7,637 nucleotides of DNA from Caldifarciminota bacterium (GCA_023132105.1 JAGLYS010000157.1:1-7637), one strand, 5' to 3'; positions 1 to 7,618 are shown, numbered from the stretch's first letter. A program made the numbers and translations. The notes: generated by a model from the sequence alone, not told the origin.

Positions 1-1
1 A

Positions 2-2482
2 GCATCATTTTCTTCATTCAAATATATTGCTTTTCATTCAGTCAGGCAGATTCTAAAAGACTTCTATATAGAATATAATGACCTATTTTATGATTGTTTT
101 AACAAACTAAATAATAATTACAAAAATGAAATTAAGAATATAATTCCATTTATTTCCTGGCAAGCTAAAAAAGAATATCATTCGGTAGACAGGTATGCAT
201 TTTATTATGCAATAGTTGAATTTTTTTCTCACATGTCCTACAACAAGAATGTATTCATAATGTTTGATGATTTGCAATGGATTGACCAAGAAACACTTGA
301 TCTGATTCATATATTAATTAATTCTAAAATATCTAATTTAAGAATATTTGGCACTTATAGAAAAAATGATAACAAAGCAGAGCATGTTGATAATTTTCTT
401 TCCACATTAGGAAGAGAAAGGATATATAACGAAATAATCCTTTCCCCACTGTCTAAGGAAGAAACAAAAATTTTATTGAGTTATATATTAAATTCCTATC
501 CACCTGATGAAATGAGTGAGTATATTTATAGCAATAGTGGTGGAAACCCTTTCTATATTGAAGAAATTATCAATAATTTATATAAAAACAACTCGTTGTC
601 ATGGGAATCGGAAAAAGGATGGGCATTAAGTTCATTTGACATAAAACCTCCTGGGACAATAGCAGATATTATAAATACGAAATTTAATACATTAGATAGA
701 ATCGCAAAGGACATCCTGTATTACATATCAGTTATTGGCAGGCCGGTTCAAATAGAATCATTGGTATATTTACTTAATAAAAATGAAGGAGAGTTGATAG
801 ATTCAATTGATAAATTGATTGAAATGCATCTTTTAGAGGGAAAAGATATTTCATTCTATTACTTTAGAGAAGGGATAGCACTTAGATCTATTTATTCATC
901 CATAAAAGAAAATCAGAAAAAACATATGCACCGAAATGTTGCAAAAATGCTTGAATACAAATATAAAAGTATCATTAACGATTATATTGAAGAAATTGTG
1001 TTTCATGCAATAAAATCCGGTGATAATGAACTGATAAAGAAATATATTGAATCTGCTGCTAAAAAATTAAAAAGGATACATATGTATCACGATGCAATAG
1101 ATTTATATAAAAGAGCAATTGATATTTGCAAAATAAGGAATAAAAAGATTGAATTACTTGAAGATCTAACATCCATTTATAATACAATCGGGAATTATAC
1201 AGAATCTATTAATCTAATCAATATACATATAAGAGATAAAAATTATAGCGATTATATAGGCAAACTCTATTTTCTTAATGCTAATAACTTACTGGAAAAT
1301 TATCAATTTAAGGAATCTGAAAAGATGTTTCATATGGCTTTGAAACATACAAGAGATCAAGATATGGAGAATAATATAAATGTTAATTTGGCATGGCTTT
1401 ATGCTAACAATATGAAATACGATAAGGCATCTCTGATTTGTTTTAAATTGCTTACATATAAGAATCTATCCAATATAACAAAGGGAGATATATACAACAC
1501 ATTAGGAGCGATATTTTCAATAAGAAATGATACTAAAGCCGAAATATATTATCTCAAGGCTCTAAAATACAGAAAGACGACAGGAGATAAACGACGGATT
1601 GCCGCTGTTCTAACCAATCTTGCAATTGTTTATTCGGAGAACGGACAATATAGAAAAGCTATAAATAATTATAAAAAGGCACTTTCGGTATTTGAGGATG
1701 CATCATATATTAAAGGCATTGTAATTGTTCTTCTTGATCTTTCCAGTTCCATCTCAAACTCAATAGGAGAAAAGGAAAGTATTCGACTACTTAAAGAAGC
1801 AGAAAAGAAAGCAATTATAATCAATAACAAGAATATTCTTACAAAGATATATAGTTCGATGTCATTTAAATATCTGCATCTAAATAAAAAGGATACAATG
1901 TTAGAATATACAGATTTAGTTATGAAATATGCAAAATCCTTTAGTGATTATTCAACTTTGGCTCGTAGCTATTTTTGTATATTTGAGTATTATTTGTATA
2001 CAAATCCAAAAATATCGGAAAAGCACTATAAAAGAATAGTAAATTATTATAATAAATATAAATTAGAAGAATTAAAAGAAGATATATTAGATATGAAGTA
2101 TGATTTATTACTTTACTCCGGACAATATAAAGATTATATTAAGATTGAAAAATTAGTAAAAAAGAGTATAAAATATGCTTCGAATAAAATGTATTTATGT
2201 GATTTTTACCTTCATCTTGCCATAATAAATTCACTAAAAGGCAATAAAAACGAATCGATTATGATTTTTAACAAAGCAGGAAAGACAATTCCAAAAGAAA
2301 ACAAATTTATGAATGCCAATTTGCATTTCAGTAAGGGAATAGCATATAAATTTTTACACGAGTATGAAAACAGTAAAGATGAATTTAAAAGCGCCAAAAA
2401 ACTATATAACAGTTTAGATGCTTATTTCCATGTAAATAAAGTTGATAGGTATTTAGATGAACTTAAAACAAAAAGCAGATAA
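2..2482 (+). CDS. Signalling ATPase (COG3899-like, AAA/STAND type) with C-terminal TPR repeats; 5' partial
   Basis: The frame is open from position 2 with no stop, so this is the last 826 residues of a longer protein; the first ATG inside the window (233) falls mid-domain and is not the real start. Residues about 83-94 are a Walker B segment (VFIMFDDLQWID), followed by FGTYRK (116-121), the GGNPFYIEE motif (180-188) and a 'YFREGIALRSIY' segment near 287-298. These match the second half of the ATPase domain of COG3899-type predicted ATPases; the Walker A part would lie upstream. From about residue 340 to the end the protein is helical TPR-like repeats, for example the AIDLYKRAI and AINNYKKAL units. 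Such proteins usually act as cytoplasmic signal-responsive regulators, and some carry an N-terminal kinase or DNA-binding domain; neither can be seen here and there is no C-terminal LuxR-type helix-turn-helix. Its target is unknown. The 3' end overlaps mobA by 26 nt, suggesting co-transcription. Sampled stretches are very AT-rich (about 20-25% GC). Confidence 0.85.
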   Translation, partial: ASFSSFKYIAFHSVRQILKDFYIEYNDLFYDCFNKLNNNYKNEIKNIIPFISWQAKKEYHSVDRYAFYYAIVEFFSHMSYNKNVFIMFDDLQWIDQETLDLIHILINSKISNLRIFGTYRKNDNKAEHVDNFLSTLGRERIYNEIILSPLSKEETKILLSYILNSYPPDEMSEYIYSNSGGNPFYIEEIINNLYKNNSLSWESEKGWALSSFDIKPPGTIADIINTKFNTLDRIAKDILYYISVIGRPVQIESLVYLLNKNEGELIDSIDKLIEMHLLEGKDISFYYFREGIALRSIYSSIKENQKKHMHRNVAKMLEYKYKSIINDYIEEIVFHAIKSGDNELIKKYIESAAKKLKRIHMYHDAIDLYKRAIDICKIRNKKIELLEDLTSIYNTIGNYTESINLINIHIRDKNYSDYIGKLYFLNANNLLENYQFKESEKMFHMALKHTRDQDMENNINVNLAWLYANNMKYDKASLICFKLLTYKNLSNITKGDIYNTLGAIFSIRNDTKAEIYYLKALKYRKTTGDKRRIAAVLTNLAIVYSENGQYRKAINNYKKALSVFEDASYIKGIVIVLLDLSSSISNSIGEKESIRLLKEAEKKAIIINNKNILTKIYSSMSFKYLHLNKKDTMLEYTDLVMKYAKSFSDYSTLARSYFCIFEYYLYTNPKISEKHYKRIVNYYNKYKLEELKEDILDMKYDLLLYSGQYKDYIKIEKLVKKSIKYASNKMYLCDFYLHLAIINSLKGNKNESIMIFNKAGKTIPKENKFMNANLHFSKGIAYKFLHEYENSKDEFKSAKKLYNSLDAYFHVNKVDRYLDELKTKSR

Positions 2483-3071
2483 TAATATCACAGCATTTAT
2501 TCTTGCCGGTGGTAAAGGAAAACGTCTTACACACAAAAAATCTCTTATTCAAATAAACAAAAAACCTCTTATACTACAAACTGTTATAGATCTATTATCG
2601 ATTTTTTCAAATGTAATATTAGTATCAGACAGTCGGGAATTGTATTCATTTTTAGATATTCCCATATATAAAGATATAATAAAAAACATCGGACCTTTGG
2701 GTGGTATTTATACGGGATTGAATATATCCGAAACGGATTGGAATTTCTTTATTGCATGTGATATGCCTTTTATAAATTTAGATATCATAAAAATTTTAAT
2801 GGAAAACATATCTGATAAATATGATTGTATTATTCCATTTGTAAAAGGGTACTATGAGCCACTGTTTGCATTTTATAATAAGCGTGCAACTGAATATATT
2901 TCAAATTCGATAGGACAAAATGAATATAAGATTCAAAGTTTCTTCAAAAATATTAATATAAAAAAGATACATGAAAATGAATTTGAGGGAATAGACAATA
3001 TCGATAATACATTTGTAAATATAAACACAAAGAATGATATTGAAAATTTCAGGAAATTAATTAAGAATTAG
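2457..3071 (+). CDS. mobA: Molybdenum cofactor guanylyltransferase MobA
   Basis: A 204-residue cytoplasmic nucleotidyltransferase, normal length for MobA. The family transfers GMP from GTP to molybdopterin-bound Mo/W, giving the guanine dinucleotide cofactor that formate dehydrogenases need. Visible motifs are the N-terminal nucleotide-binding LAGGKGKRL (16-24) with the conserved lysine at 28, GPLGG (79-83), the metal-binding CDMPF (101-105, Asp102), the EPLFAFY segment (134-140) and the C-terminal FVNINTKND (186-194). The region after LAGG reads RLTHKK rather than the common RMGxDK, a mild divergence. The ATG lies inside the end of the upstream ATPase gene; AGGT at 2447-2450 is a weak ribosome binding site, so translation is probably coupled. 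No later ATG precedes the LAGG motif, which supports this start. It converges with fdhD, with a 15-nt overlap of coding ends. The likely client is the formate dehydrogenase in the same window (inference). Confidence 0.93.
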   Translation: MNLKQKADNNITAFILAGGKGKRLTHKKSLIQINKKPLILQTVIDLLSIFSNVILVSDSRELYSFLDIPIYKDIIKNIGPLGGIYTGLNISETDWNFFIACDMPFINLDIIKILMENISDKYDCIIPFVKGYYEPLFAFYNKRATEYISNSIGQNEYKIQSFFKNINIKKIHENEFEGIDNIDNTFVNINTKNDIENFRKLIKN

Positions 3072-3773
3072 GTTTTCAAAATTATTATATTGATTAAATC
3101 TATTCACTCTCAAGAAACCTATCATTGTAACATTTAATTTATGAGCTGTTTCTATAGCCCTATCCGTTGGTGCGGATTTTGATATAATAATGGGAATTCC
3201 TGCTCTTCTAATTTTAATAATAATATCCGATGCCATTCTACCCGATGTCATTAGTATTTTGTCACCAGCATTAATGTTGTTTATAAACATATGACCTACA
3301 ATTTTATCTGCTGCATTTCTCCTGTTAATATCCTCGAAATAAATCAGACATTCACCTTTCAAATTATATAATGCTGATATATGAGTACCACCTGTATTTT
3401 TATACAATTCCCCAATAGAGTCGAAGTGTTTGCCTATATTTATAATTACTTCACTTGAGAATTTAATGTGATGCTTAAGAGGGAGAAGAGAAATCACATC
3501 TTCTCCCCTATATCTTTTATACACTTTAAATGTGGGAATAGATATAAAAATTGAATTATCTTTAAGTTTTGTATCTTTTACATCTTCTAAGGATCGTATA
3601 ATTCCCTCTGTTTTTAGGAATCCATATGTAAATTCTTCAATTGCTTCGAATAGGCATGTTGTTGAAAATATTAGATTTTTATTGATATATATATTCACCC
3701 AGGATTCTTCAACTACAGAATCTTCTATCTTTTTTGATTCTTGTAAACTAATCCTTAGAATTTCGCTTTTCAC
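3057..3773 (-). CDS. fdhD: FdhD family formate dehydrogenase accessory protein, divergent (no CxxC)
   Basis: 238 residues, somewhat shorter than E. coli FdhD. The family takes sulfur from a cysteine desulfurase and passes it to the Mo/W-bis-MGD cofactor of formate dehydrogenases. Family signatures are visible: YGFLKTEGII (50-59), TGGTH (127-131), EDINRRNAADK (147-157), TSGRM (176-180), SAPT (200-203) and MIGF (217-220). Two things are odd. The CxxC sulfur-carrier motif expected around residues 88-105 is absent; that region reads RYRGEDVISLLPLKHH, and the only cysteines are Cys40 and Cys142, both elsewhere. The usual EDIGRHN is EDINRRN, losing the Gly and His. The start is GTG, placed directly after the TAA of the channel gene with AGGAGA a few bases before, so translation is likely coupled. 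The assignment to the family is firm; normal sulfur-transfer activity is uncertain. Confidence 0.9.
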   Translation of the reverse strand: MKSEILRISLQESKKIEDSVVEESWVNIYINKNLIFSTTCLFEAIEEFTYGFLKTEGIIRSLEDVKDTKLKDNSIFISIPTFKVYKRYRGEDVISLLPLKHHIKFSSEVIINIGKHFDSIGELYKNTGGTHISALYNLKGECLIYFEDINRRNAADKIVGHMFINNINAGDKILMTSGRMASDIIIKIRRAGIPIIISKSAPTDRAIETAHKLNVTMIGFLRVNRFNQYNNFENLILN

Positions 3774-4610
3774 TTATTCTCCTGTCTTTCTAAGATAGAT
3801 AAACCAATACAATGTTGTTACAAAGAAAGCACCTCCGACTATATTCCCTAGCGTCACAGGAATTTCATTTGCAATAATAAAACTTCCCCAGTTAAGTGAT
3901 GAAAGATTCGACACTTGATTTGAAATTGCGTTTTGTCCTTTCAGAAGTATTCCCAGTGGTATGAAATACATATTAGCTATACTATGCTCAAATCCTGATG
4001 CTACAAAAGCCATAATAGGGAAAAATATAGCGAATATTTTTCCAACAACATTTCTTGAGGATAAGGACATCCATACTGCCAAGCATACGAGCCAGTTACA
4101 CCCAACACCTCTAAAGAATGCCTCCCAGAATGGTATGTTCACCTTAGCTACAGCAATATTCAATGCAGTTACACCTACTCCTCCTCCATTCATCTTCCAT
4201 AAACCCGATCCATACATAATTCCAACTAAAATTAATGAACCGACGAAATTACCGAGATAGACAAGACCCCACTTTCCGAGAACTTTACTAAAACTAACTT
4301 TACCATCAAGAACACTAATTATCATCAAATTATTTCCGGTAAATAGTTCAGCTCCGGCTATAACTACAAGCATTAGTCCTACGCTAAAGGCAGCTCCCCC
4401 CATGAACTTTGCCATACCAAAACCCATACTACTGCCGACACCCTGAACAGTAACAGTCATAAGTTCAGCTCCAAAAGCAATAAATGCACCTGCTAATATT
4501 GCAAGTATGAAGATCTTTGATGGATCACCATTGGTTTTTTTAACACAAATAGATTGACTCAATGTTTCTGCAATTGTTGCAGGATTTTTACATTCAAAAT
4601 TGTTAGGCAT
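3774..4610 (-). CDS. focA: Formate/nitrite transporter (FNT) family channel, probably formate
   Basis: 278 residues, typical of FNT channels, which are pentamers in the cytoplasmic membrane with six membrane helices per subunit and pass formate or related small anions. Hydrophobic segments are seen at roughly 33-56, 72-99, 113-134, 161-184, 191-222 and 245-272. Family signatures are GAELFTGNN (86-94), CNWLVCLAVW (171-180) and GFEHSIANM (206-214). From known FocA biology, the channel-gating Thr91, the pore Asn172 and the central His209 all have matching residues, here even at the same numbers. Formate is preferred over nitrite or hydrosulfide because it sits between a formate dehydrogenase and fdhD (inference from context); the gene could also be called fdhC. 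A strong ribosome binding site lies 8 nt before the ATG. Its TAA directly abuts the GTG of fdhD. Nothing looks damaged. Confidence 0.93.
   Translation of the reverse strand: MPNNFECKNPATIAETLSQSICVKKTNGDPSKIFILAILAGAFIAFGAELMTVTVQGVGSSMGFGMAKFMGGAAFSVGLMLVVIAGAELFTGNNLMIISVLDGKVSFSKVLGKWGLVYLGNFVGSLILVGIMYGSGLWKMNGGGVGVTALNIAVAKVNIPFWEAFFRGVGCNWLVCLAVWMSLSSRNVVGKIFAIFFPIMAFVASGFEHSIANMYFIPLGILLKGQNAISNQVSNLSSLNWGSFIIANEIPVTLGNIVGGAFFVTTLYWFIYLRKTGE
3778..3783 (-). promoter_or_regulatory. Ribosome binding site of fdhD
   Basis: On the minus strand AGGAGA lies four bases before the GTG start, inside the last codons of the channel gene. It supports the GTG (3773-3771) as the true start and a stop-start coupling, since TAA and GTG are adjacent with no gap. 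Confidence 0.65.
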
Positions 4611-4618
4611 AATATTAA

Positions 4619-4626
4619 CCTCCTTT
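4619..4626 (-). promoter_or_regulatory. Strong ribosome binding site of the FNT channel gene
   Basis: AAAGGAGG on the minus strand, 8 nt before the ATG at 4610. This near-perfect Shine-Dalgarno site fixes the start and lets the channel be translated independently of the decayed gene upstream. Confidence 0.85.
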
Positions 4627-4640
4627 AAATTCTAATTTCA

Positions 4641-4915
4641 CTACAGAAATATTTGAATATATTTTAACATATGTTCCTCTATAATTCTATCTATACCCGG
4701 TATTCCCAGGTTTTCATCATATGTATTATCCGGATAAATATTCATTGATATACCTGATGTTTTAATCCCTAAAATACCTATATAGAGAACTTGTATCTTA
4801 TCATTTAATTTCTTTTCTCTAATCTTTCATTTGAATTTTTTTTAAATTCCTTTGAGTCAGAAGGTATGGCATCTCTTTCAATATTTATTAATATGCGATT
4901 TCCATGGTTTTTCAT
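4641..4915 (-). pseudogene. Decayed thioredoxin-like [2Fe-2S] ferredoxin domain (HydB/NuoF-type diaphorase N-terminus or stand-alone ferredoxin)
   Basis: The spacer after the dehydrogenase is not empty. From ATG 4915 a frame reads 36 codons, ending in ...NERLEKRN then TAA. The next frame carries on as LNDKIQVLYIGILG..., IYPDNTYDENL and DRIIEEHML, ending at TAG 4643-4641. Adding one T to the run near 4806 (AATTAAAT to AATTTAAAT) joins both into 91 residues with no stop. The joined product matches, from memory of the family, the small [2Fe-2S] thioredoxin-like domain: an 'xLEKRxLxDKIQV' helix-strand, then a position usually TGCxGxCxxG, then 'IYPDxTxYENL' and 'DRIIEEHL'. All four cluster cysteines are missing; the expected positions hold Asn11, Ala16, Ile48 and Lys52. 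The frameshift plus complete cysteine loss point to a pseudogene rather than a sequencing error. No ribosome binding site precedes it. It begins 9 nt after the dehydrogenase stop, so it was probably the next gene of the operon. Confidence 0.72.
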
Positions 4916-4924
4916 ATAATGCTT

Positions 4925-7618
4925 CTACAATTTCTCTATTTTACATGCTGCAACTTTCAATTCAGGGATTTTAGCTACCGGATCAAGTGCATCATTTGTC
5001 AATTTATTGGCAGCCGCTTCTGCAAAATGGAAGGGGATAAAAACCGATTTTGAATCTACCTTATTCGTTATTCTTGCTTTTGTAATAATTGTCCCCCTTC
5101 TTGAAGATATTCTAATATTTTCTCTATCCGAAATACCAAGTGTATTCGCTATATCCGGACTAATCTCTGCATAGGGACCCGGTTCAAAATCATTCAATAT
5201 GCTTACTTTTCTACTCATTGTTCCGGTATGATAATGATAAAGAATTCTGCCGGTACTAAGTAAGTATGGATACTCATCATCAGGTAATTCTGCAGGTGGT
5301 ATATAATCTACAGGTGAGAATAAACCGAGACCCCTTGAAAATTTATTTTTGTGTAAATACTTTGTTCCGGGATCATTTTCATCCTTGCATGGCCATTGCA
5401 AACCTTCGACACCTAATCTCGAGAAATGTATTCCGCCATATATTGGTGATACTTCCGCTACTTCATTCAGAATCTCTTCCTGATTTTTAAATTTCATTTC
5501 ATATCCCATTCTCTTTGATATTTCCTGAACGATCCACCAATCCTCTCTGGAATCTCCTGGGGCTTTTAATATAGGTGTTAATAACTGCACCCTTCTTTCT
5601 GTATTTGTAAATGTCCCTGTTTTCTCATAACTGCTATATGCCGGTAAAACTACATCCGCTAATTGAGAAGTCTCTGTCATAAATATATCCTGAACAACGA
5701 GAAAATCAATCTTATTCAAAGCTTTTTCAACATGATTGAGATTCGGATCACTTATCATTGGATTTTCACCCATAATATACAATCCTTTAATATTTCCATT
5801 GTAGACTTCATTCATTATCTCTACAACAGATAATCCGATATTATCATCAAGTTTGGTATTCCATTTGGTTTCAAATTTTGCTTTTATATTAGGGTCCGTA
5901 ACCTTTTGATACCCCGGGTAAACATTTGGTAATGCACCTAAATCACATGCTCCCTGAACATTGTTTTGCCCTCGAAGTGGATTAACACCGGAAGACTCCT
6001 TGCCTACATTACCGGTAAGCATTGCCAAATTTGCAGTCGAAAGGACATTGTCCGTTCCAGTTGTATGTTGAGTTATCCCCATAGAAAAGACAATAGATGC
6101 ATTCTTTGCTTTTCCGTATATCCTTGCAGCTTCAATGAGTTTATCTTTTGGAATTCCGGTTATTTCCTCTACCTTTTCCGGAGTATACTGTGCAACTACT
6201 TTTTTAAATGCTTCAAAACCTTCCGTTCTCGTATCAATAAACTCTTTGTCATGTAATCCCTCATTAATAATTACATTCATTATACCATTCATCCAAGCAA
6301 CATCAGTCCCGTTTTTCTGCCTTAACCAAACATTGGCATGTTTGACAAGATCAATTCTTCTTGGATCTACTACTATCAATTTTGCACCATGCTTTAGAAC
6401 GGCGTTATTAATGTATGTACCTATTACAGGATGTGTTTCCGTTGTATTTGAACCTGTTATAAGTATACAATCGGCATATTCGAATTCCTTAATAGAATTT
6501 GTCATCGCTCCACTGCCAAAAGCTCTTGCAAGACCTGCTACTGTACTGGCATGACACAATCTGGCACAATGATCAACATTATTTGTTCCTATTGTAGCTC
6601 GTATAAATTTCTGAAATATATAATTTTCTTCATTTGTACATCTTGCCGATGATAAACCTGCAATTGCATTACTGCCGTATTTATCTTTAATGCCGGAAAG
6701 CTTTTCCGCAACAAGATCAAGTGCCTCATCCCATGATGCTTCTCTGAATTTGCCATTTTCCTTTATCAATGGTTTTACTAATCTTTCATTACTCATCTGA
6801 TATTCATATCCAAATCGTCCTTTTACGCATAGTCTACTATCATTTGAGGGACCATCGGCACCATTTATCCTAATTATTTCATTATCTTTCGTTTCAACCT
6901 CTATTCTGCAACCAACACCACAGTACGGGCATATTGTTTCCTCTTTTTCAATCTCCCATTTCCTTGCTTTTCCTTTGGATGGTTTTTCCATTAAAGCACC
7001 TACGGGACATGCTTGTATACATTCTCCACAACCATCGCATGATGAATCTTTCCATAAATCACCAAGATCAGGAGCAACATATGTATCAATACCCCTTTCA
7101 ACAAAATCAATTACACCTTTTCCTTGAATCTCATAACATGCTTTTATACATCTGAAACATATTATGCACATATTCGGATCATAAATAAGCATTGGCGATG
7201 AATCATCTATCTTTTTGTACTCTTCCCTAACAGGGAAAGGGATATTATCCATTTCTATATTATACCTGTATGCAAGATCTTCGAGACCACAGCTTGCATT
7301 TGTTTCACATGTCATACAACCCTGTTTATAATCAGCAATCAACAATTGGATTATCGTTTTTCTGGCATCCTCAAGCTCCTTATCGAATGCTATAACATTC
7401 ATTCCGTCTGTAACTGAAACCATACATGAAGCTGTAAACCCACTAATCCCTTTTATTTTTACAAGACACAGTCTGCATGCACCCGTAGGAGAGATCTTCT
7501 CATAAAAACAAAGTCCGGGTATATCGAAACCATTGTCACGCGCAACCTTAAGCAGGTTATCACCCTCTCTTGCTTTAATTGTTTTATTGTCAATCGTTAT
7601 TGTTATTATGCTCTTCAT
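4925..7618 (-). CDS. fdhF: Formate dehydrogenase catalytic (alpha) subunit, NuoG-like, cysteine type, Mo/W-bis-MGD
   Basis: 897 residues, a full-length cytoplasmic enzyme interconverting formate and CO2. Domains in order: plant-type [2Fe-2S] ferredoxin (about 1-75; Cys37, 48, 51, 65); NuoG-type [4Fe-4S] segment (Cys101, 104, 110, with Tyr97 where His is usual); two-cluster ferredoxin domain (Cys151, 154, 157, 161 and Cys194, 197, 200, 204); then the molybdopterin oxidoreductase body with its [4Fe-4S] (Cys230, 233, 237, 264), Lys266 and the C-terminal dinucleotide-binding domain (about 780-895). The active-site motif is CARLCHAS: Cys355, codon TGT at 6556-6554, replaces selenocysteine, followed by His356. 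The catalytic arginine is in NPLRGQNNVQG (Arg549). Formate rather than nitrate specificity is supported by this motif and by the neighbouring fdhD, channel and mobA. The four extra N-terminal clusters imply electron exchange with a NAD(P)H- or ferredoxin-linked partner not seen intact here. The ATG follows GGAGGG. The operon promoter lies beyond the right edge. Confidence 0.96.
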   Translation of the reverse strand: MKSIITITIDNKTIKAREGDNLLKVARDNGFDIPGLCFYEKISPTGACRLCLVKIKGISGFTASCMVSVTDGMNVIAFDKELEDARKTIIQLLIADYKQGCMTCETNASCGLEDLAYRYNIEMDNIPFPVREEYKKIDDSSPMLIYDPNMCIICFRCIKACYEIQGKGVIDFVERGIDTYVAPDLGDLWKDSSCDGCGECIQACPVGALMEKPSKGKARKWEIEKEETICPYCGVGCRIEVETKDNEIIRINGADGPSNDSRLCVKGRFGYEYQMSNERLVKPLIKENGKFREASWDEALDLVAEKLSGIKDKYGSNAIAGLSSARCTNEENYIFQKFIRATIGTNNVDHCARLCHASTVAGLARAFGSGAMTNSIKEFEYADCILITGSNTTETHPVIGTYINNAVLKHGAKLIVVDPRRIDLVKHANVWLRQKNGTDVAWMNGIMNVIINEGLHDKEFIDTRTEGFEAFKKVVAQYTPEKVEEITGIPKDKLIEAARIYGKAKNASIVFSMGITQHTTGTDNVLSTANLAMLTGNVGKESSGVNPLRGQNNVQGACDLGALPNVYPGYQKVTDPNIKAKFETKWNTKLDDNIGLSVVEIMNEVYNGNIKGLYIMGENPMISDPNLNHVEKALNKIDFLVVQDIFMTETSQLADVVLPAYSSYEKTGTFTNTERRVQLLTPILKAPGDSREDWWIVQEISKRMGYEMKFKNQEEILNEVAEVSPIYGGIHFSRLGVEGLQWPCKDENDPGTKYLHKNKFSRGLGLFSPVDYIPPAELPDDEYPYLLSTGRILYHYHTGTMSRKVSILNDFEPGPYAEISPDIANTLGISDRENIRISSRRGTIITKARITNKVDSKSVFIPFHFAEAAANKLTNDALDPVAKIPELKVAACKIEKL

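Larger units (their letters stand above)
4611..4924. other. 314-nt spacer between formate dehydrogenase and channel genes
   Basis: This is the only non-coding stretch longer than 300 bases. It holds the frameshifted ferredoxin-domain remnant (4915-4641) and the channel's ribosome binding site (4626-4619). I saw no clear stem-loop terminator, riboswitch or convincing -35/-10 pair, so the channel and fdhD are likely read from the dehydrogenase transcript, though a weak AT-rich internal promoter cannot be excluded by eye. Confidence 0.7.

Noticed and set aside
107..310. Short minus-strand frame at the left edge
   Set aside because: It lies antisense to the open ATPase coding frame and shows no recognisable motif.
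233..2482. Treating the ATG at 233 as the start of the ATPase gene
   Set aside because: The frame is open and protein-like back to position 2, and 233 falls only a few residues before Walker B, so a start there would remove most of the ATPase domain.
3961..4260. 99-residue plus-strand frame within the channel gene, and one at 3532-3798
   Set aside because: Both are antisense to clearly conserved FNT and FdhD coding sequence.
4680..4740. Imperfect inverted pairing of CCGGTATTCCC and GGGAATACCGGG as an operator
   Set aside because: These are the same bases read on the two strands rather than two arms of a palindrome, and they lie inside the ferredoxin-domain remnant.
4641..4915. Programmed frameshift making a functional ferredoxin
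   Set aside because: There is no slippery heptamer or downstream stem visible at the shift, and all cluster cysteines are absent, so decay is simpler.
6135..6554. 139-residue plus-strand frame antisense to formate dehydrogenase, and similar ones at 5266, 5966 and 6934
   Set aside because: They are shadows of the strongly conserved formate dehydrogenase frame; none has a recognisable domain or a good ribosome binding site.
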